A DNA stretch of 64,000 nucleotides from Acorus gramineus (GCA_030737835.1 JAUJYN010000018.1:434001-498000); one strand, 5' to 3'. Positions 32,817-46,420 are shown, counted from the first letter of the stretch. Notes: generated from the sequence alone by a model not told the origin. A program made the numbers and translations.

Positions 32817-35177
32817 CCCAACAGGCAGTTCATACACTCACCTAGCATGGGTAGGCCTAGCTTTATACCCAATATGACAATGAAATCTTCTGAATTCCAT
32901 TAAGTGCATCACTCAGCTGCAAGGTGGCGATTACATCCCTTGCGTTCTAACTAATAAGGTACAACCTGACCGCGGGTCATACCTACGCCTATTACAGATA
33001 GGCCCAATTAGTCTAATATGCGCATAAATATAAGTGGAGAATTCACTCACTGTTAAGTACATGCACCACATGTATGACAACATAGTGATTTAATTATAGG
33101 GGTTCTCCCTAACATGGATAAAAAGCATAAACAGCATATCATGCAACCCACATATCAGTTATGGCCTAATTAAACATGCATACAAGGCCATCAATCATAC
33201 ATGTATACAAAGTATACCCTAACATGCGTTGGATATCACCAACTTAAAAGGGAAGGGTCAAGCACGATCTCGCGCACTAACATGTGCATGCCAATATTCC
33301 CAAGCTAATATGAGTCAAGTAGGAACCACATCTACTTACTCAGTTCACACAAAGAGAGAGGGCGAGAGATAGGTAAACCCTCATCATCTCAAGAAGTTGG
33401 TCATAGCTTTGCCCCCAATAACATGGGCGCAACAACTACAGGCTTAATCAAGTCTTATTGCAAGGGAATATTAGGCATGAACCCGATTATTAATTCAGGA
33501 TTAATCATGCTAGATATTATTAATATAAGGGTGGTAGTATTACAAGACTACCTAAAGCATGCCATATTTTATACATCCATACCCAACACAGAAAAACATG
33601 TCCATACTAGAGGAGCACATGCAAACACAATAATTCATAAATGAATACAATACATAAGCAAGTACATGGTAGAATAGGGTGTTCTACACAATATACGAGC
33701 TGTACAGGCCTAGCATGCAATATCTAACTTAATATGGGTGCCAGATGCCCATGGATGTGCGATGCACGAGTACGTGCATCGAGCACTTCCCGTGGGGTTG
33801 GATCAAACCACTCATCGCAATCCCGATCTTCGCGTGTCGAGTTAACAAGAAGGGCAACATGGCACGCGAGGCTGCACGAGTGCAGGGCAAGCAGGGTAGC
33901 ACGCATGCGGGACAACATGCACGTGGGACGACATGCATGCGGGGCAGGCAGGACAGCACACATGCAGGGTAGGCGGGACAGCATGTACGTGGGCAGCACG
34001 CACACACAGGGCAGCACCCGGGATGCACAGGCAAAGCAAGGTGTGCTGGGCATGCCACAAGGCACACCGAAGGGCACGCTGGGCATGGGCATAGGGCACG
34101 CCATAGGGTGCGCTGGGCACAGGTGCAGGGCACGCCGTAGGGCAGCAGGTAGGGGAACGCTGGGCACAGGCGCTGGAAGGGCAGTAGGCAGGGCACGCTG
34201 GGCTCGCTGGGCACGAGCGCTGGTGCTGGAAGGGCAGTAGGCAGGGCACGCTGGGCTCGCTAGGCCGTGGGGAAGACGCATAGGGCAACACGCACGCAGG
34301 TACGCCGACACCCCTACACCCAAGCAACCATACACACACACCAAATCACAAACACTTAGTATGCACCACCTCCCAACACACCCAAATGTGCTGAAAAACC
34401 AGAAAAAGAAGAGTTCTAAGCTTACCAAGAGAGGGGGGAGGAAAGGGGGAGATGTGGGAGCTCACAAGCGTGCCCACGACCACCTTGACCACCACCATCG
34501 CTACCTCCACCTCAATCTTAGCTTCTCTTCATCTTGCTGAACCAGTGGGGAGAGGGAACAGGAGAACCCATGAGAGGCTAGGGGAGGAGGAGAGGGAAGA
34601 GGCAACAACAACAATGCATGCACACCTTGATCTCCATCTTCTACTTCCACTTCCAAAAATTCCTTCATCATCTTCTCCACCAAAACACCTACACAAAGGG
34701 CTGGACCAGATGGAAAGAGAGACATGGAGAGGAAAAAATTCAAGTAGGATGGGTTTGGGAGGGGGGAGAGAGAGAGAGAGAGAGATTTGACCTATTCAAA
34801 TGGGCAAAAAGGGGGTTGGTGGGGGGGGGGGGAGGTTGACAAGTCAACCCAACCACACTAAAAGACAGCTCCCATTGACTTGCTCAAAGTCATATTTTGA
34901 CTTGGTGAAAAACTCCATCTCCCAATCCAGTAATGATCAAACACGGATGCGATTCGGAACTGGATATTTTCTGAAACATCATCGGAATTCGATGAAATTT
35001 TAATGGGTAGGACAAAATAGTACCATGACCCATAATATGCAGTTAAATTTTCAATCAGAGAACTCAAACAACATGCAAATAGCTAAAAATCCAAAATTTT
35101 TGCAACAGCGATCTAAAAAAAAGGCTCCGAATGACACTAGCTTAACCAATATGGCTCCAAATGATACAAACACAACA
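32817..35177 (-). mobile_element. LTR D, minus strand, 3' part lost
   Basis: The right end ACAAACACAACA (35,177) is the complement of an LTR start TGTTGTGTTTGTATCATTTGG. To its right lies LTR B interior sequence, with CCCGG (35,178-35,182) as candidate TSD. Landmarks in reverse order are U3 (34,860-35,170), the leader with GGAGATGTGGGAGC and donor complement CTTAC (34,421-34,425), a GC-rich tandem region (33,830-34,300) and the GGCGCAACAACTACA block. The copy begins at CCCAACAGGCAG, missing the last third of the LTR. Confidence 0.8.
33830..34300. repeat. GC-rich tandem repeats inside LTR D
   Basis: Degenerate units of about 30 bp (GGGACAACATGCACGTGG, GGGACGACATGCATGCGG) are followed by two near-identical copies of about 55 bp (GGAAGGGCAGTAGGCAGGGC, near 34,175 and 34,228). 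Frames up to 234 codons on the minus strand are Cys/Pro/Ala-rich composition products without a domain. Confidence 0.65.
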
Positions 35178-36284
35178 CCCGGAGTACACTCGACAGGTTA
35201 AAGGGTCACATGACTACATGACTTCAACTCACCCTCACGCCCTCGCCCTCGAAGGGAGACTCTGGGACTATTAGGGCAACCATCTTGTCTCCGCCCTTCA
35301 ACTCAAACCCGCTGAAGGGGATGACGATTCCACGCTTGCAAAAACATCCGGTAGCCCTCTCCCACACAACCTCTACCTGTCGACCTTCCACGATCGGTAA
35401 ATCCGCCAGATGGGTACTGCAATACACATCGGTAGCACCTACAAGTGGTGGCACCACACAGGACAGCTTCAACGCACGATGATATTAGGACGAAGAACTC
35501 CACGTTCGTAATGCAAACCCTATGGAAAAACACTACTCTCGGTAATCACATACCGATGCTATCAAATATGCTTGAACTCCCACACAGATGCGTCGCTCGG
35601 ACTCAAGGAGTTACCTCTACTCTCGCACAGAGATAAGCCCAAGGCATAACCCAACAGGTGGTTCATATATTCACCCAGCATGGGTAGGCCTAGCTTAATA
35701 CCATAACCACCGGTTAGAAACTCCGATATGACAATGAATTCTCCTGAATTCCATTCGAGTGCATTAGTCGGATGCAAGGTGGCGATTACATCGCTTGCGC
35801 TCTAACTAATAAGGTACAACCCGACAATGGGTCTCACCCACGCCTATTACAGATAGGTCCAATTAGTCTAACATGCGCATAAATATAAGTGGAGAATTCA
35901 CTCACTGTTAAGTACATACACAACATGTATGACAACATAGTGATTTAATTATAAGGGTTCTCCCTAACATGGATAAAAAGTATAATCAGCATATCATGCA
36001 ACACGAATACAAGGTACGGTCTAATTAAACATGCATACAATGCCATTAATCATACAAGCATACAAAGTATACCCTAACATGCGTTGGATATCACCAACTT
36101 AAAAGAGAAGGGTCAAGCGCGATCTCGTGCACTAACAGGTGCATGCCCATATTCCCAAGCGAACCTGAGTCAAGTAGGAACCACATCTACTTACTCAATA
36201 CTCGAGTAGGAACCTTCATCATCTCAAGAAGTTTGTCATAGCTTTGCCCCAATAACATGGACACAACAACTACACCACGCGCTC
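35178..36284 (-). mobile_element. Element B 3' LTR, piece 1 (minus strand)
   Basis: The sequence from AGTACACTCGACAGG to CACCACGCGCTC matches, in reverse, LTR interior blocks also seen in 54,900-56,217. It is interrupted at 36,284 by solo LTR C, whose left TSD copy CGCTC is 36,280-36,284, and it continues at 39,971. Its left (3') end was lost at the insertion of LTR D. Confidence 0.75.
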
Positions 36285-39200
36285 TGTCACGCCCCAGGGC
36301 GGCCGTCCCCGAGACACGGCAATATATAAAGTATCAGCTATTAATACCTGAGGTCAACAAAAACTCCAACAACAACACACAAGGTGGCAAAGCAAAGATA
36401 AATGATAAACTGACTGAAAAGCGGAAGCATAAGATATCAACAATGTCTGTAAACCAAAAAAATTATTACGAGCTCGAATACACAATCACTGTCATGTGAG
36501 AGCTAAGACTAGTCCAAATAAAATACAACCTGTGCACGATTTACAATACATAAAATGACTCTAGGACTGCTGACAGCCTTGCACTCGCCACCCGCCAGAC
36601 AGAACACTCCACGCACATAAGACCACGCCATAGGGAAGCTCCAGCTCCACGCCCAACACTGCCCCTGAAAAGAAACAGTATGCAAGGGGTGAGGTACAAG
36701 CTAAGTGAGTGGTTGGACACCAATCACCATTACAACAGTTCAATGTTAAGGCAATTTCCTTTCAAAGAAAACATGGGTGGAAACCCAATGGATAACAAGG
36801 TCACGCGGCGGCGCGACCAACCTCACCCTCACCCTCACTCCAGGAGGAAGACTCTTGGGACTTTTGGGGAGAGACCATACCGTTGGTCGAAGAGACGCGG
36901 AATTACTGGTCTACACAACACTACTGGATCACCAACCTCACCCTCACCCTCACTCCCTGAGGGAGAATCTTGGGACTTTTGGGGAGGGACCACACCGTTG
37001 GTCGAAGAGACGCGGAATTACTGGTCTACACAACACTACTGGATCATCTACATCGAGATAACTGTCCAACGATGTCTTTGAACATCGATACACAACCGGA
37101 CCCAACAACTATGGGAACGGATGAACAACGAATGGGTCACGCGGCGATGTGTCTTCACCTCATCCTCACCCTCACCCTTTAGTGGTAACATAGGACTTCT
37201 GGAAGCGATTAGACTGCTCTACACCCTTGGTCCACCGGTAGCCCTTTCCCCGGGTAGCCTCTACCTGGTATACTCCCACGATCAGTACGTTCCCGAACGC
37301 ATCGGTAGTACCTACGGATGGGAGCCCTCTGTCAGGACAGCTTTTCCAACGCCGGAGAGTTCCTACACGAATCCAACGAACGGGAGAACGATTTCACGAT
37401 CGCAATATCATTCGTTAGCCCTCTCCCGGGTAGCCTCTACCTGGTATACCCCCATGATCAGTACATCTTGCCGCATGCATCGATAGTACCTACAGGTGGG
37501 GGCCCTCTATCAGGACAGTCAGTTACAACCCGGGCCGCTTCAACACAAACGACATTGGAAGGAAACGCTCCATGTTCGCAAAGTGAACCCAATGGAAAAA
37601 CAACAACTCTCGATAATCGCCTAATTTAATGCCAAAGCCACCAGTTTAACAAAACCGATACAACAAATGAATTCTCCTGAATTCCATTCAAGTGCATCAC
37701 ACGGATGCAGGGGCGATTACATCGCTCGCACACTAACTAATGAGGTACATCCCAACGATGGGTCGTACCCACGCCTATTTTAGATAGGCCTAATTAGTTT
37801 TAAAATGTGCGAATATATAACAGGAGAATCAAATCATAGCTATGTGCATGAACTATATGCACGATCATCTAATAATTGACTATAAGGGTATCCCCTAACA
37901 TGGATTTACATCATAAACAACAAATCATACAACATGCGTACAAGGTATGGCCCACTTAAACATGCATACATGGCCATTAATCATATAAGCACACAAGGCA
38001 TAACTTAAGCATGCGTTGGATATCACCAACTTAAAAGGGAAGGGTCAAGCGCGATCTCGCGCACTAACAGGTACATGCCCATATTCCAAACGAACCTGAG
38101 TCAAGTAGGAAATCGCATCTACTTACTCAATTCATTCAGAGGGAGAGGGCGAGAGAGAGATTATTATCTTTTGAAGTTTGTCATAGCTTTGCCCCATTAG
38201 CATGGGCGCAACAACTACACCACGCCCTCGAGTCTTATCGCAACGGAAAATTAAGCATGTGCTCGTTATTAACCCAGACTTAATCATGCTGGATATTCCA
38301 ATTAATATGGTAGTATTACTCATAGGGACTACCTAAGGCATGCTTATTCTATACATTCATGAAAATCCACATCACACATGCCCATACATGAAGGGCGCAT
38401 GCATACATAATAGTTCACACATGAACATACATAGGCAAGTATATGGTAGAAAAGGGGGGTTCTACACAATATACAAGCTATACTAACCTAGCATGCAAAT
38501 ACTTAGCATATTATGGGTTAGACATGACCATACTACTTATCTAATTAAGTAGTATAGTCAGGGTGCCCAACGGATGCGCGACGCACGACTACGTGCATCC
38601 AACGCTTCCCGAAGGGTTGGATCAAACAACTCACCGATACCCGGATCGCCGCGCGTCCGGTCTACGAGAACTGCAAAACACAACCCATTATCCACAATTA
38701 AAATATGGAACCTCCTATCACACATATAAGCCTACTTCATGAAGACCCTAACCCCTGATACTTCCATATTATCACACAAGACACATGCAAACAACTCCTT
38801 GACACACAACCGAGCAAAACTGCCAAACTTGCTGCAACCAGCCCTACTAATTGATCTCCACAGCACCCAATACACTTCCACAAATTATGAAATAAAACAT
38901 GCACATTCTCTGATATGCTGGGATCATAATCCATGCAGACATTAGAACCTAATTTTGCCTCTACAAGCCCGAAATAAATTATTTCCAGAAGCAGGTCAAT
39001 TCCTACGCGAATCTGGACAGGCCATGCAAAACAGGTTCTAACTTACACCACAGATATGATAATGACCCCAAATTTCATATATAACAACTAGACACATAGA
39101 TGATCATATCATATGAAGACATAATCCTAAAAATGTGCCTTTAAATACTAGATTCACTGAGATCTTTAAAATACAGAGTGCTGCCTTACCAAAACAGGGG

Positions 39201-39965
39201 GAGGGAAATGGGGAGATGCGGGGTTCTCGACACACCCACGACCACCTCAACCACCACCTCATCAGCATCTCCTCAAGCCCTTCATGGCAGAAAACAGGGG
39301 TGCAAAGGGGTCATGAGAAGGGGATAGAGAGAAGAGAAAACACAACAACAACACAAACTCACCCCTTTCTCACTCTTTCTTGTGCTTCTTCTTCATCTTT
39401 TCCTTCAATTGCTTCTTCCTCCTCCTTCACACACAAAGAGGGGAAAAAGAGACCAAGAGAGGGAGGGAAAGAGAGATCCACGAATTGGGAGAGAGGGGGA
39501 GAGAGAGAGAGGGCAAAAAGATCATTTTCATGTCCAAATCGTGTCTAGGAGTGACCATAAGGGGGTGGTGAGGTTAGGGTTAGGCTCACCCACTCACATA
39601 CCAAAAGACCAATGGTTTATTCATCACTAAGCAAGGTGGGGGTAAGGTTACCAAAGGTCACCACATCCTCAAAATATCTCCCACTATTCGACCCACCAAA
39701 CAAGGAACTCTCAAAACCTGTATACGGTTCGAAACTGTATATTTTTCAAAATGTTACCGGAATTCGATGAAATTTTTATGGGTAGTATAAAACGGTACCA
39801 GGACTTATAATATGCAATTAGATTTTCAATCAGAGTACTCCAACTTCCGCAGGTGGCTAAAAGCCAAAATTTTAGCGATTTCGATCGAAAAAGAAAAGGG
39901 GCCCTAAATGACCCAGATGTGAGCAAGGCTTAACCGAAATAGCTCCAAATGACACAGGCATAACA
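36285..39965 (-). mobile_element. Solo LTR C with perfect TSD (CGCTC)
   Basis: The minus-strand LTR runs from TGTCACGCCCCAGGGCGG (36,285) to GACACAGGCATAACA (39,965), 3,681 bp. It is flanked by CGCTC at 36,280-36,284 and 39,966-39,970. All landmarks are present in reverse: two tandem copies of the 115-bp module (36,822-37,050), the AACTGAGTAAG complement, an intron complement (acceptor side 38,671, donor side 39,189) and U3. No internal region exists, so it is a solo LTR. It sits within the 3' LTR of element B. Confidence 0.92.
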
Positions 39966-41234
39966 CGCTCCAGTCTTATTGCAATGGAATATTAGGCATG
40001 TACCCGATTATTAACTCAGGCTTAATCATGCTAGATATTACTAATATAGGTGGGGTAGTATTACAAAACTATCTATAGTATGCCATATTCTATACATCCA
40101 TACACATAGAAAGACATGCCTTGCTAGAGGGGCGCATGCAAACACAATCATTCATACATGAATACGGTACATAAGCAAATACGTGCTATATAAGCCTAGC
40201 ATGCAAGATATCTAGCATATTATGGTTTAAGTATGGCCATACTACTTGTATCGAGCGCATCGCGAGGGGTTGGATCGAACCTCTCACTGATACCCGGATT
40301 GTCGCGCTATCAACCGACGAGATCAACAAAGCAAGGGCATCAAAAGGGGTGAGTATAACTACTTAACAACACCAATAAAATGATTAAACGGTCAAGAACT
40401 CATACATGCATGCATATGAGCATGCACGCATGCAAGTACGCATGCACGCAAGCATGCCTAAGTCCCCCGCACACAACCCGAGGCATGCTGACCCTTAGCA
40501 CGCCACATAATACACCCGAGGAGCCCGTGTAGCCCCCGGCGCAGCCCCGAGCAGCCTCGGCATGCTGTGCCCTCCGAACACAACTCGAGGCATGCCGACT
40601 TGCGCCTGCTTGCCCACCCGCGCAAACGCACGCGCGACCCCGCGTGCCCACACACCCAAAACCCCTCCCAGCACTCCTCACACCCAAAACCCCAAACACC
40701 TAGCATGCATGTCCCCTAAGACACCCATACATGCTAGAAAACATGGAAAAGAAGAGGGAAAAGCTTACCAAGAGAGGGGGAGGGAAGGGGGAGATGTGGG
40801 AGCACACAAGCACGCCCACGACCACCTCGTCCACCACCTCCACTAGCACCCCCCTTTGCTTCTTCACACACTTCTTGGCTGAAAAATCAGGGGGAAAAGG
40901 GGGGCCATGAGAGTGAGCTAGAGGGGAGAAGAGGGAGGAGGGTCAACCACATAAGAGCACAAGCACACAAAAACAACCTTTTGGTCTCCTCATCTTGCAC
41001 TACTCCTCCTTCTTCTCCTTCTCCATCTCCATCTCCTTCTCCTTCTTTTCCTTCTCCTTCTCCTTCCCCATCTCCTTGGCCTTTTATCAAACACAAAAGG
41101 GGGGAGTGAAAGAGAGACTCAAAAAAAAAAAAGAGAGTCGTATGGAGTGAGAGAGAGTGACTGGGTGGGGCAATTAATACCACAAAATGGGGTAGGTGAG
41201 GTGAGAAAAGTCACCCACCAATCCAGTAATTACC
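39966..41234 (-). mobile_element. Element B 3' LTR, piece 2 (minus strand)
   Basis: It resumes with the second CGCTC and CAGTCTTATTGC, the expected continuation of the GCCCTCGAGTCTTATCGC block. It includes a CpG-rich block (40,399-40,720) in the intron position, the donor complement CTTAC (40,764-40,768) and a (CTTCTC)-rich leader. It is interrupted at 41,234 by element A, and 41,230-41,234 (TTACC) is the left TSD copy. Confidence 0.8.
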
Positions 41235-44200
41235 TGTTATGCTTGTGTCATTTGGAGCCATTTCAGTTCAGCTTTGGTCACTTCTGGGTCATTCAGGGGA
41301 TTTTTAATTTTTTGATCGGAGCCGCTACAATTTTGGCTTTTAGCCACCTACGGGAGTTAGAGTGCTCTGATTGAAAATCTAACCGCATATTATGAGTTCT
41401 GGTGCCATTTTGAGCCACTCATAATAATTTCATCGAATTCCAGTAGCGGTTGGAAAAAAATATGTAGTTCCGAATCGTATCCGGGTTTTGGTCGATACCT
41501 GATGTCAAAGGGGAGGCTTTGACCAAGTCAATGAAGACTTTGACCCAGGTCAAAGATGAACTTTGACAAGTCTTTGAGTTTTGTTTTTTAGCTTGGCTAG
41601 GTTGACTTAGTCTAACCTCACCCACCCCCTTTTTCACCATTTAATGTGTGTGTGTGTGTGAGTGTGTGTGTGTGTGTGTGTGTACACTATGTTTGGGCGT
41701 CCCCTTCACATCCTCTCCCTCTCACTCTCTCCTTCACTCCCTGGTTTTCTTTGTTTTGAGTGTTAAAGAGAAGTAGAAAAAGAAGGAGAAGAAGAAGAAA
41801 CATTAAAAGGAAAAAGAGAAGGTATGTGTGTGCAAGCTTTAGGTGTTGTTGTTTGTGCTTGATTCTCTTCTCTCTAACTCCCTCTCATGTCTCTTCTCCA
41901 CCCCTGTTTTCAGCCAATAAAGGCTTGAGGAGTGGCTGAGGAGGTGGTGGTAGTGGTGGTGGTGGTTGAGGTGGTCGTGGGTGTGTCGAGAACCCCGCAT
42001 CTCCCCATTTCCCTTCCCCTGTTTTGGTAAGGCAGCAAACTGTCTTTTAAAGATCTCAGTGAATCTAGTATTTAAAGGCATATTTTTAGGATTATGTCTT
42101 CTTATGATTTGATCAGCTATGTGTCTAGATGTTATATATGAAATTTGGGGTCATTATGATATCTGTGGTGTAAGTTAGAACCAGTTTTGCATGACCTGTC
42201 CAGATTCGCGCAGGAATTGACCTGCTTCGGGAAATGATTTGTTTCGGGCTTGTAGAGGCAAAATTAGGTTCTAATGTCTACATGGATTATGATCCCAGCA
42301 TATCATAGAATGTGCATGATTTATTTCATAATTTGTGGAAGTGTATTGGGTGCTGTGAAGACCAATTAGTAGGGCTGGTTGCAGCAGGTTTAGCAGTTTT
42401 CCTTGGTTGAGTGTCAAGGAGTTGGTTGCATGTGTCTTTCGTGATAATATGGAAGTATCAGGGGTTAGGGTCTTCATGAAGTAAGCATAATGTGTGAGAG
42501 GAGGTTCCATAATTTAATTATGGATCATTGGTTGTGTTTTGCAGATCTCGTAGACCGGACGCGCGGCGATCTGGGTATCGGTGAGTGGTTCGATCCAATC
42601 CCCCCCCCCCCTCTCGGGATGCGCTCGACGCGCGTCGCGCATCGATGGGCCCCCTAGCTATACTACTTGTGTAGATAAGTAGTATGGCCATGCTTAAGCT
42701 ATAATATGTAGATATCTTGCATGCTAGGCTTATATACATGTATGAATGATTGTGTTGCATGCGCCCCTCTAGATGGGCATGTATTGCTTGAAATGTGTAT
42801 GGATGTATAGAATATGGCATGCCTTAGGTAGTATTGTAATACTACTCCCCACCATATTAATTGGAATATCGAACATGATTAAGTCTGGGTTAATAACAGG
42901 CACCTGTTTAATATTCCCTTGCGATAAGACTCAAGGGCGTGGTGTAGTTGTTGCGCCCATGCTAATGGGGCAAAGCTATTACCAGCTTCATGAGATGATG
43001 ATCTCTCTCGCCCTCTCCCTCTGAACGAACTGAGTAAGACGCGATTTCCTACTCGACTCAGGTTCGTTTGGAATATTGGCATGTACCTATTAGTGCGTGA
43101 GATCGCGCTTGACCCTTTTTTTAAGTTGGCGATATCCAACGGATGTTAAAGTATATTTGTATGTTTATGTGATTAATGACCATGTATGCATGTTGTATGA
43201 TTTATTATAATGTAAGTCCATGTTAGGGAGTGTCCCTATATTTATTAGATGATTGTGCATATGGTTCATGAACATAGCTAGATATAAAATTCTCCTGGAT
43301 ATATTTATATGCGCATGTTAAAAATGATTAGGCCTATCTGAAATAGGTGTGGGTATGACCCGTTGTCGGGTTGTCCCTTATTAGTTAGAGCACTAGCTTT
43401 ATTTCTCCTGTCCATCCGAGCGATGCACTCGTTTGGAATTCAGGAGAATTCATTATCTTATCGGTTTTGTTAAGCCGGTAGTCAGGGCGTGACACCCCCC
43501 CTGTGTCCGAGCGACGCAACCGTGGGGGAGTACAATAGTGTTTGCTATCATCGCTATGTGGTTATCGAGTGTAGTGTTTTTCCATTGGGTTCGCTTTGCG
43601 AACATGGAATATTTACTCCCAATGTCGTCTGTGTTGAAGAGGCCCGGGTTGTAGCTGTCCTGACAGAGGGCTCCCATCCGTAGGTACCACCGATGCATTC
43701 GGGAGCGTACTGATCGTGGGAGTGTACCAGGTAGAGGCTACCCGGGAGAGGGCTAACGAATGATATTGCGAGCGTGGAATCATTCTCCCCTTCGTTGGAT
43801 CCGATGTAGGAACTCCCCAGCGTTGGGAAAGCTGTCCTGACAGAGGGCTCCCATCCGTAGGTACCACCGATGCGTTCGGAAGGTACTGATCGTGGGAGTA
43901 TACCAGGTAGAGGCTACGCGGGGGAAAGGGCTACTGGTGGACCAAGGGTGTAGAGCAGTCTAAGTCTCTTCCAAAAGTCCCAAGAGTCTCCCTCCGGGAG
44001 TGAGGGTGATGAGGTGAAGACACGTCGCCTCGTGACCCATTCATTGTTCGTCCGTTCCCATAGTTGTTGGGTCCGGTCTCGTATCGATGTTCAAAGACAT
44101 CGTTGGGCAGTTATCTCGATGTAGATGATCCAGTAGTGTTGCGTAGACCAGTAATCCCGTGTCTCCTCGACCAACGGTATGGTCTCTCCCCAAAAGTCCC

Positions 44201-44888
44201 AAGAGTCTCCCTCCGAGAGTGAGGGTGAGGGTGAGGTTGGTGATCTAGTAATGTTGTGTGGACCAGTAATCCCGGGTCTCCTCGACCAACGGTATGGTCT
44301 CTCCCCAAAAGTCCCAAGAGTCTCCCTCCGGGGGTGAGGGTGAGGGTGAGGTTGGTCGCGTCGTCGCGTGACCTTGTTATCCAAGGGTTTCCACCCATGT
44401 TTACCATGAAAGGGAATTGTTTATGTACTGAACTGTTGTATGCTGATTGTTTTCCAGCCACTCACTGAGCTTGTAGCTCACCCCTCGCATATTGTTTCTA
44501 TTCAGGGGCGGTGTTGGGCGTGGAGCTGGAGCTTTTCTGTGGTGTGGTCTTATGGGCGTGGAGCGTTCTTCCGGCGGGTGGTGAGTGCGAGACTGTCAGC
44601 AGTCTTAGAGTCATTGTATGTATTGTAAATCGTGCATGTGGCACAGGTTGTATTTTCTTTGGTCTAGACTTGGCTCTCACAGGACAGTGATTGTGTATTC
44701 GAGTCTGTAATAATGTTTTTGATTTACAGACATTGTTTATATATTATGCTTCCGCTTTTCAGTCAGTTATCATTATCCTTGCTTTGCCACCTTGTGTGTT
44801 GTTGTTGGAGTCTTTATTGACCTCAGGTATTGATAGCTGATATTTTATTATTGCCACGTCTCGGGGACGGCCGCCCTGGGGCGTGACA
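41235..44888 (+). mobile_element. Element A 5' LTR
   Basis: The LTR runs from TGTTATGCTTGTGTCATTTGG (41,235) to GGGGCGTGACA (44,888), 3,654 bp, followed five bases later by a primer-binding site. It contains U3 with CATCGAATTCC, a (TG)n tract (41,645-41,685), a Gly-rich leader, an intron from 42,027 (TTTTG|GTAAGG) to 42,544 (TTTTGCAG|ATCTCG) of 518 nt, two tandem 115-bp modules (44,146 and 44,261), and a CTCACCCCTCGCATATTG block. By eye the first 170 bp differ from the 3' LTR at roughly one base in twelve, so the insertion is old. Confidence 0.92.
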
Positions 44889-44893
44889 AAAGT

Positions 44894-44905
44894 TGGTATC
44901 AGAGC
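44894..44905 (+). promoter_or_regulatory. Primer-binding site of element A (initiator tRNA-Met)
   Basis: TGGTATCAGAGC is the exact complement of the 3' end of plant initiator tRNA-Met and lies 5 bp after the LTR end. This is the usual PBS of Ty3/gypsy chromoviruses. Confidence 0.92.
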
Positions 44906-46163
44906 CTGGTCCTGTCAGAGCCTAAGTCTAGTCATATAGATGATGAGTCGTAGGATTGTCATCTGAGTACTCTTGTTTCAGAAGTTATCTTAGGTTGCTG
45001 ACATGCCTCCTCGCATCCGTTGACGTGGACGTGACCCCCTGGACCCACCCTTAAGTTGTCGACTGGGTCGACTGAATAGGGTCAGTTGTTGGATCCCTTG
45101 TGGTGGGATTAAGGCTTGGGTACTGTGATAATGATGAATTGGTCACAATTTCTAAGGTATGGATTGCGTCTCGATAATGGAGCTCTTTCCCGTGCATCGG
45201 TATTGCTGGTAACCATTGAGTTCGCGTGCGGCGCCCGTTTCAAGTGTTGAGGATGTGGCGTAGTGCTCATTAAGGGATGATGTTTTCTTCCAGCCTTCCT
45301 ACTCAGGATTAAGGGGCCTTGCGGGGTCATCGTTGAGACCCAGGCTAGGGTACTCCGTGTTCCTTGTTTGGTTGTCGGGATATCCTATATCGGGACCTCA
45401 GGGTGCCCTCCCAAGGTTTCTTTTCCCAGTCAAGGAATACCTTTGAAGCATCAAATTGATGATGGATTTTTCCTCACTTGGAAGGTGTTGTAGCGAGTGG
45501 TGATGCATACGATCGGGATTGGGTGCATCCTATTGCAGCTTGGTGGGCGATTGCTTGTGGACTGGGTTCCATAGTGGCATCTGGAGTCGCTTCGATATAT
45601 CATTGTGCGTTGTAGCTGCCCGGTGGAGGCCAAAGCCCTGCGAGGTGCTCCCAGATACTATGCTTGTTGGTGCGCCCATATGGCAGAGATAGTAGGCTTG
45701 GGAGGCTACCAGGTAGAGGCCACACCGGGAGAGTGCTACTGGATGATGTCGAGAGCATGGACTCCCCGTGATGAATCTGCCCATGGAGTGCAGGATGCTG
45801 GAGTTCCAATGGTTATAGATGAGCGACCTATCTCTGGTGGCATGTGAAGCACAGTTATGGATACTGTCGCGTTTTGCCCCACATTGGTCGCAAATAAGGA
45901 GACGCGATGCTAGTGTTCGTGATGGGACTCAACCGCCCTATCAGATAGATGACGTCGCATAGGCATTGTCGAGGTCCGACGACCCCTTATTGCGTGTCTT
46001 GTGGATTAAGCGCGGTTGAGCGGCTTACCAAGCGTGTAAGTGTCATCATGAGCGCCAGCCATGCTCGAGGAGCAGAATCTGGACTTAATCGTTCGAGGTG
46101 TTGTTTTGATCTTCCCGTGAGGATTGAAGATCAGGTACCCCCTTGCTGTGAATTGATGATCTA
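44906..46163 (+). pseudogene. Element A gag and upstream internal region, degenerate
   Basis: A gag start MPPRIR is recognisable at 45,003 by comparison with MAPRGGRRGRG of element K, but the seventh codon is a stop. The rest has no open frame longer than about 120 codons. Segment 45,309-45,420 (GGGCCTTGCGGGGTCATCG...TCCCAAGG) recurs inside the K LTR (62,375-62,496). Segment 45,660-45,760 resembles LTR sequence (GGAGGCTACCAGGTAGAGGCC). No zinc knuckle or protease motif could be confirmed. Element B carries the same arrangement. Confidence 0.7.
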
Positions 46164-46420
46164 TTTGACCAGCTCTAGGAGCGAGTGTCTTCTGTTAGAT
46201 CGATCTTCGCACCAGGGTACCACAAGTTGGAGATCCCGGAGTTGGACATCCTGTAGATGGCCTTTTGTGACCGTTTCAGGCACTACGAGTTTTAAGTACT
46301 GCCGTCGGGGTTGACGAATGCGCCGGATGCCTTCGTGAATCTCAAAAGTTTTATTGGGCCTCCGTGGACTACTTTGAGGTAGTCTTCATTGAGATTGCTG
46401 TGGTGCGATGAAAAGGGCGA
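46164..46420 (+). pseudogene. Element A reverse transcriptase fragment
   Basis: The frame from 46,164 reads FDQL, PGYHKLEI, HYEF and LPSGLTNAPDAF, matching the central fingers/palm of Ty3/gypsy reverse transcriptase. A frame change near 46,365 leads to VVFIEIAVV, the position of the family's F/Y-x-DD catalytic box, where both aspartates are missing. Stops follow DQL, DIL and HYEF. The N-terminal RT, RNase H and protease regions are absent, so pol is internally deleted as well as mutated. Confidence 0.82.

Noticed and set aside
33724..34428. 234-codon minus-strand frame rich in Cys and Pro
   Set aside because: It is generated by GC-rich tandem repeats in the intron position of LTR D. No signal peptide plus domain pattern was convincing.
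44894..44905. tRNA-like sequence TGGTATCAGAGC
   Set aside because: It is the retrotransposon primer-binding site. No cloverleaf or full tRNA gene surrounds it.
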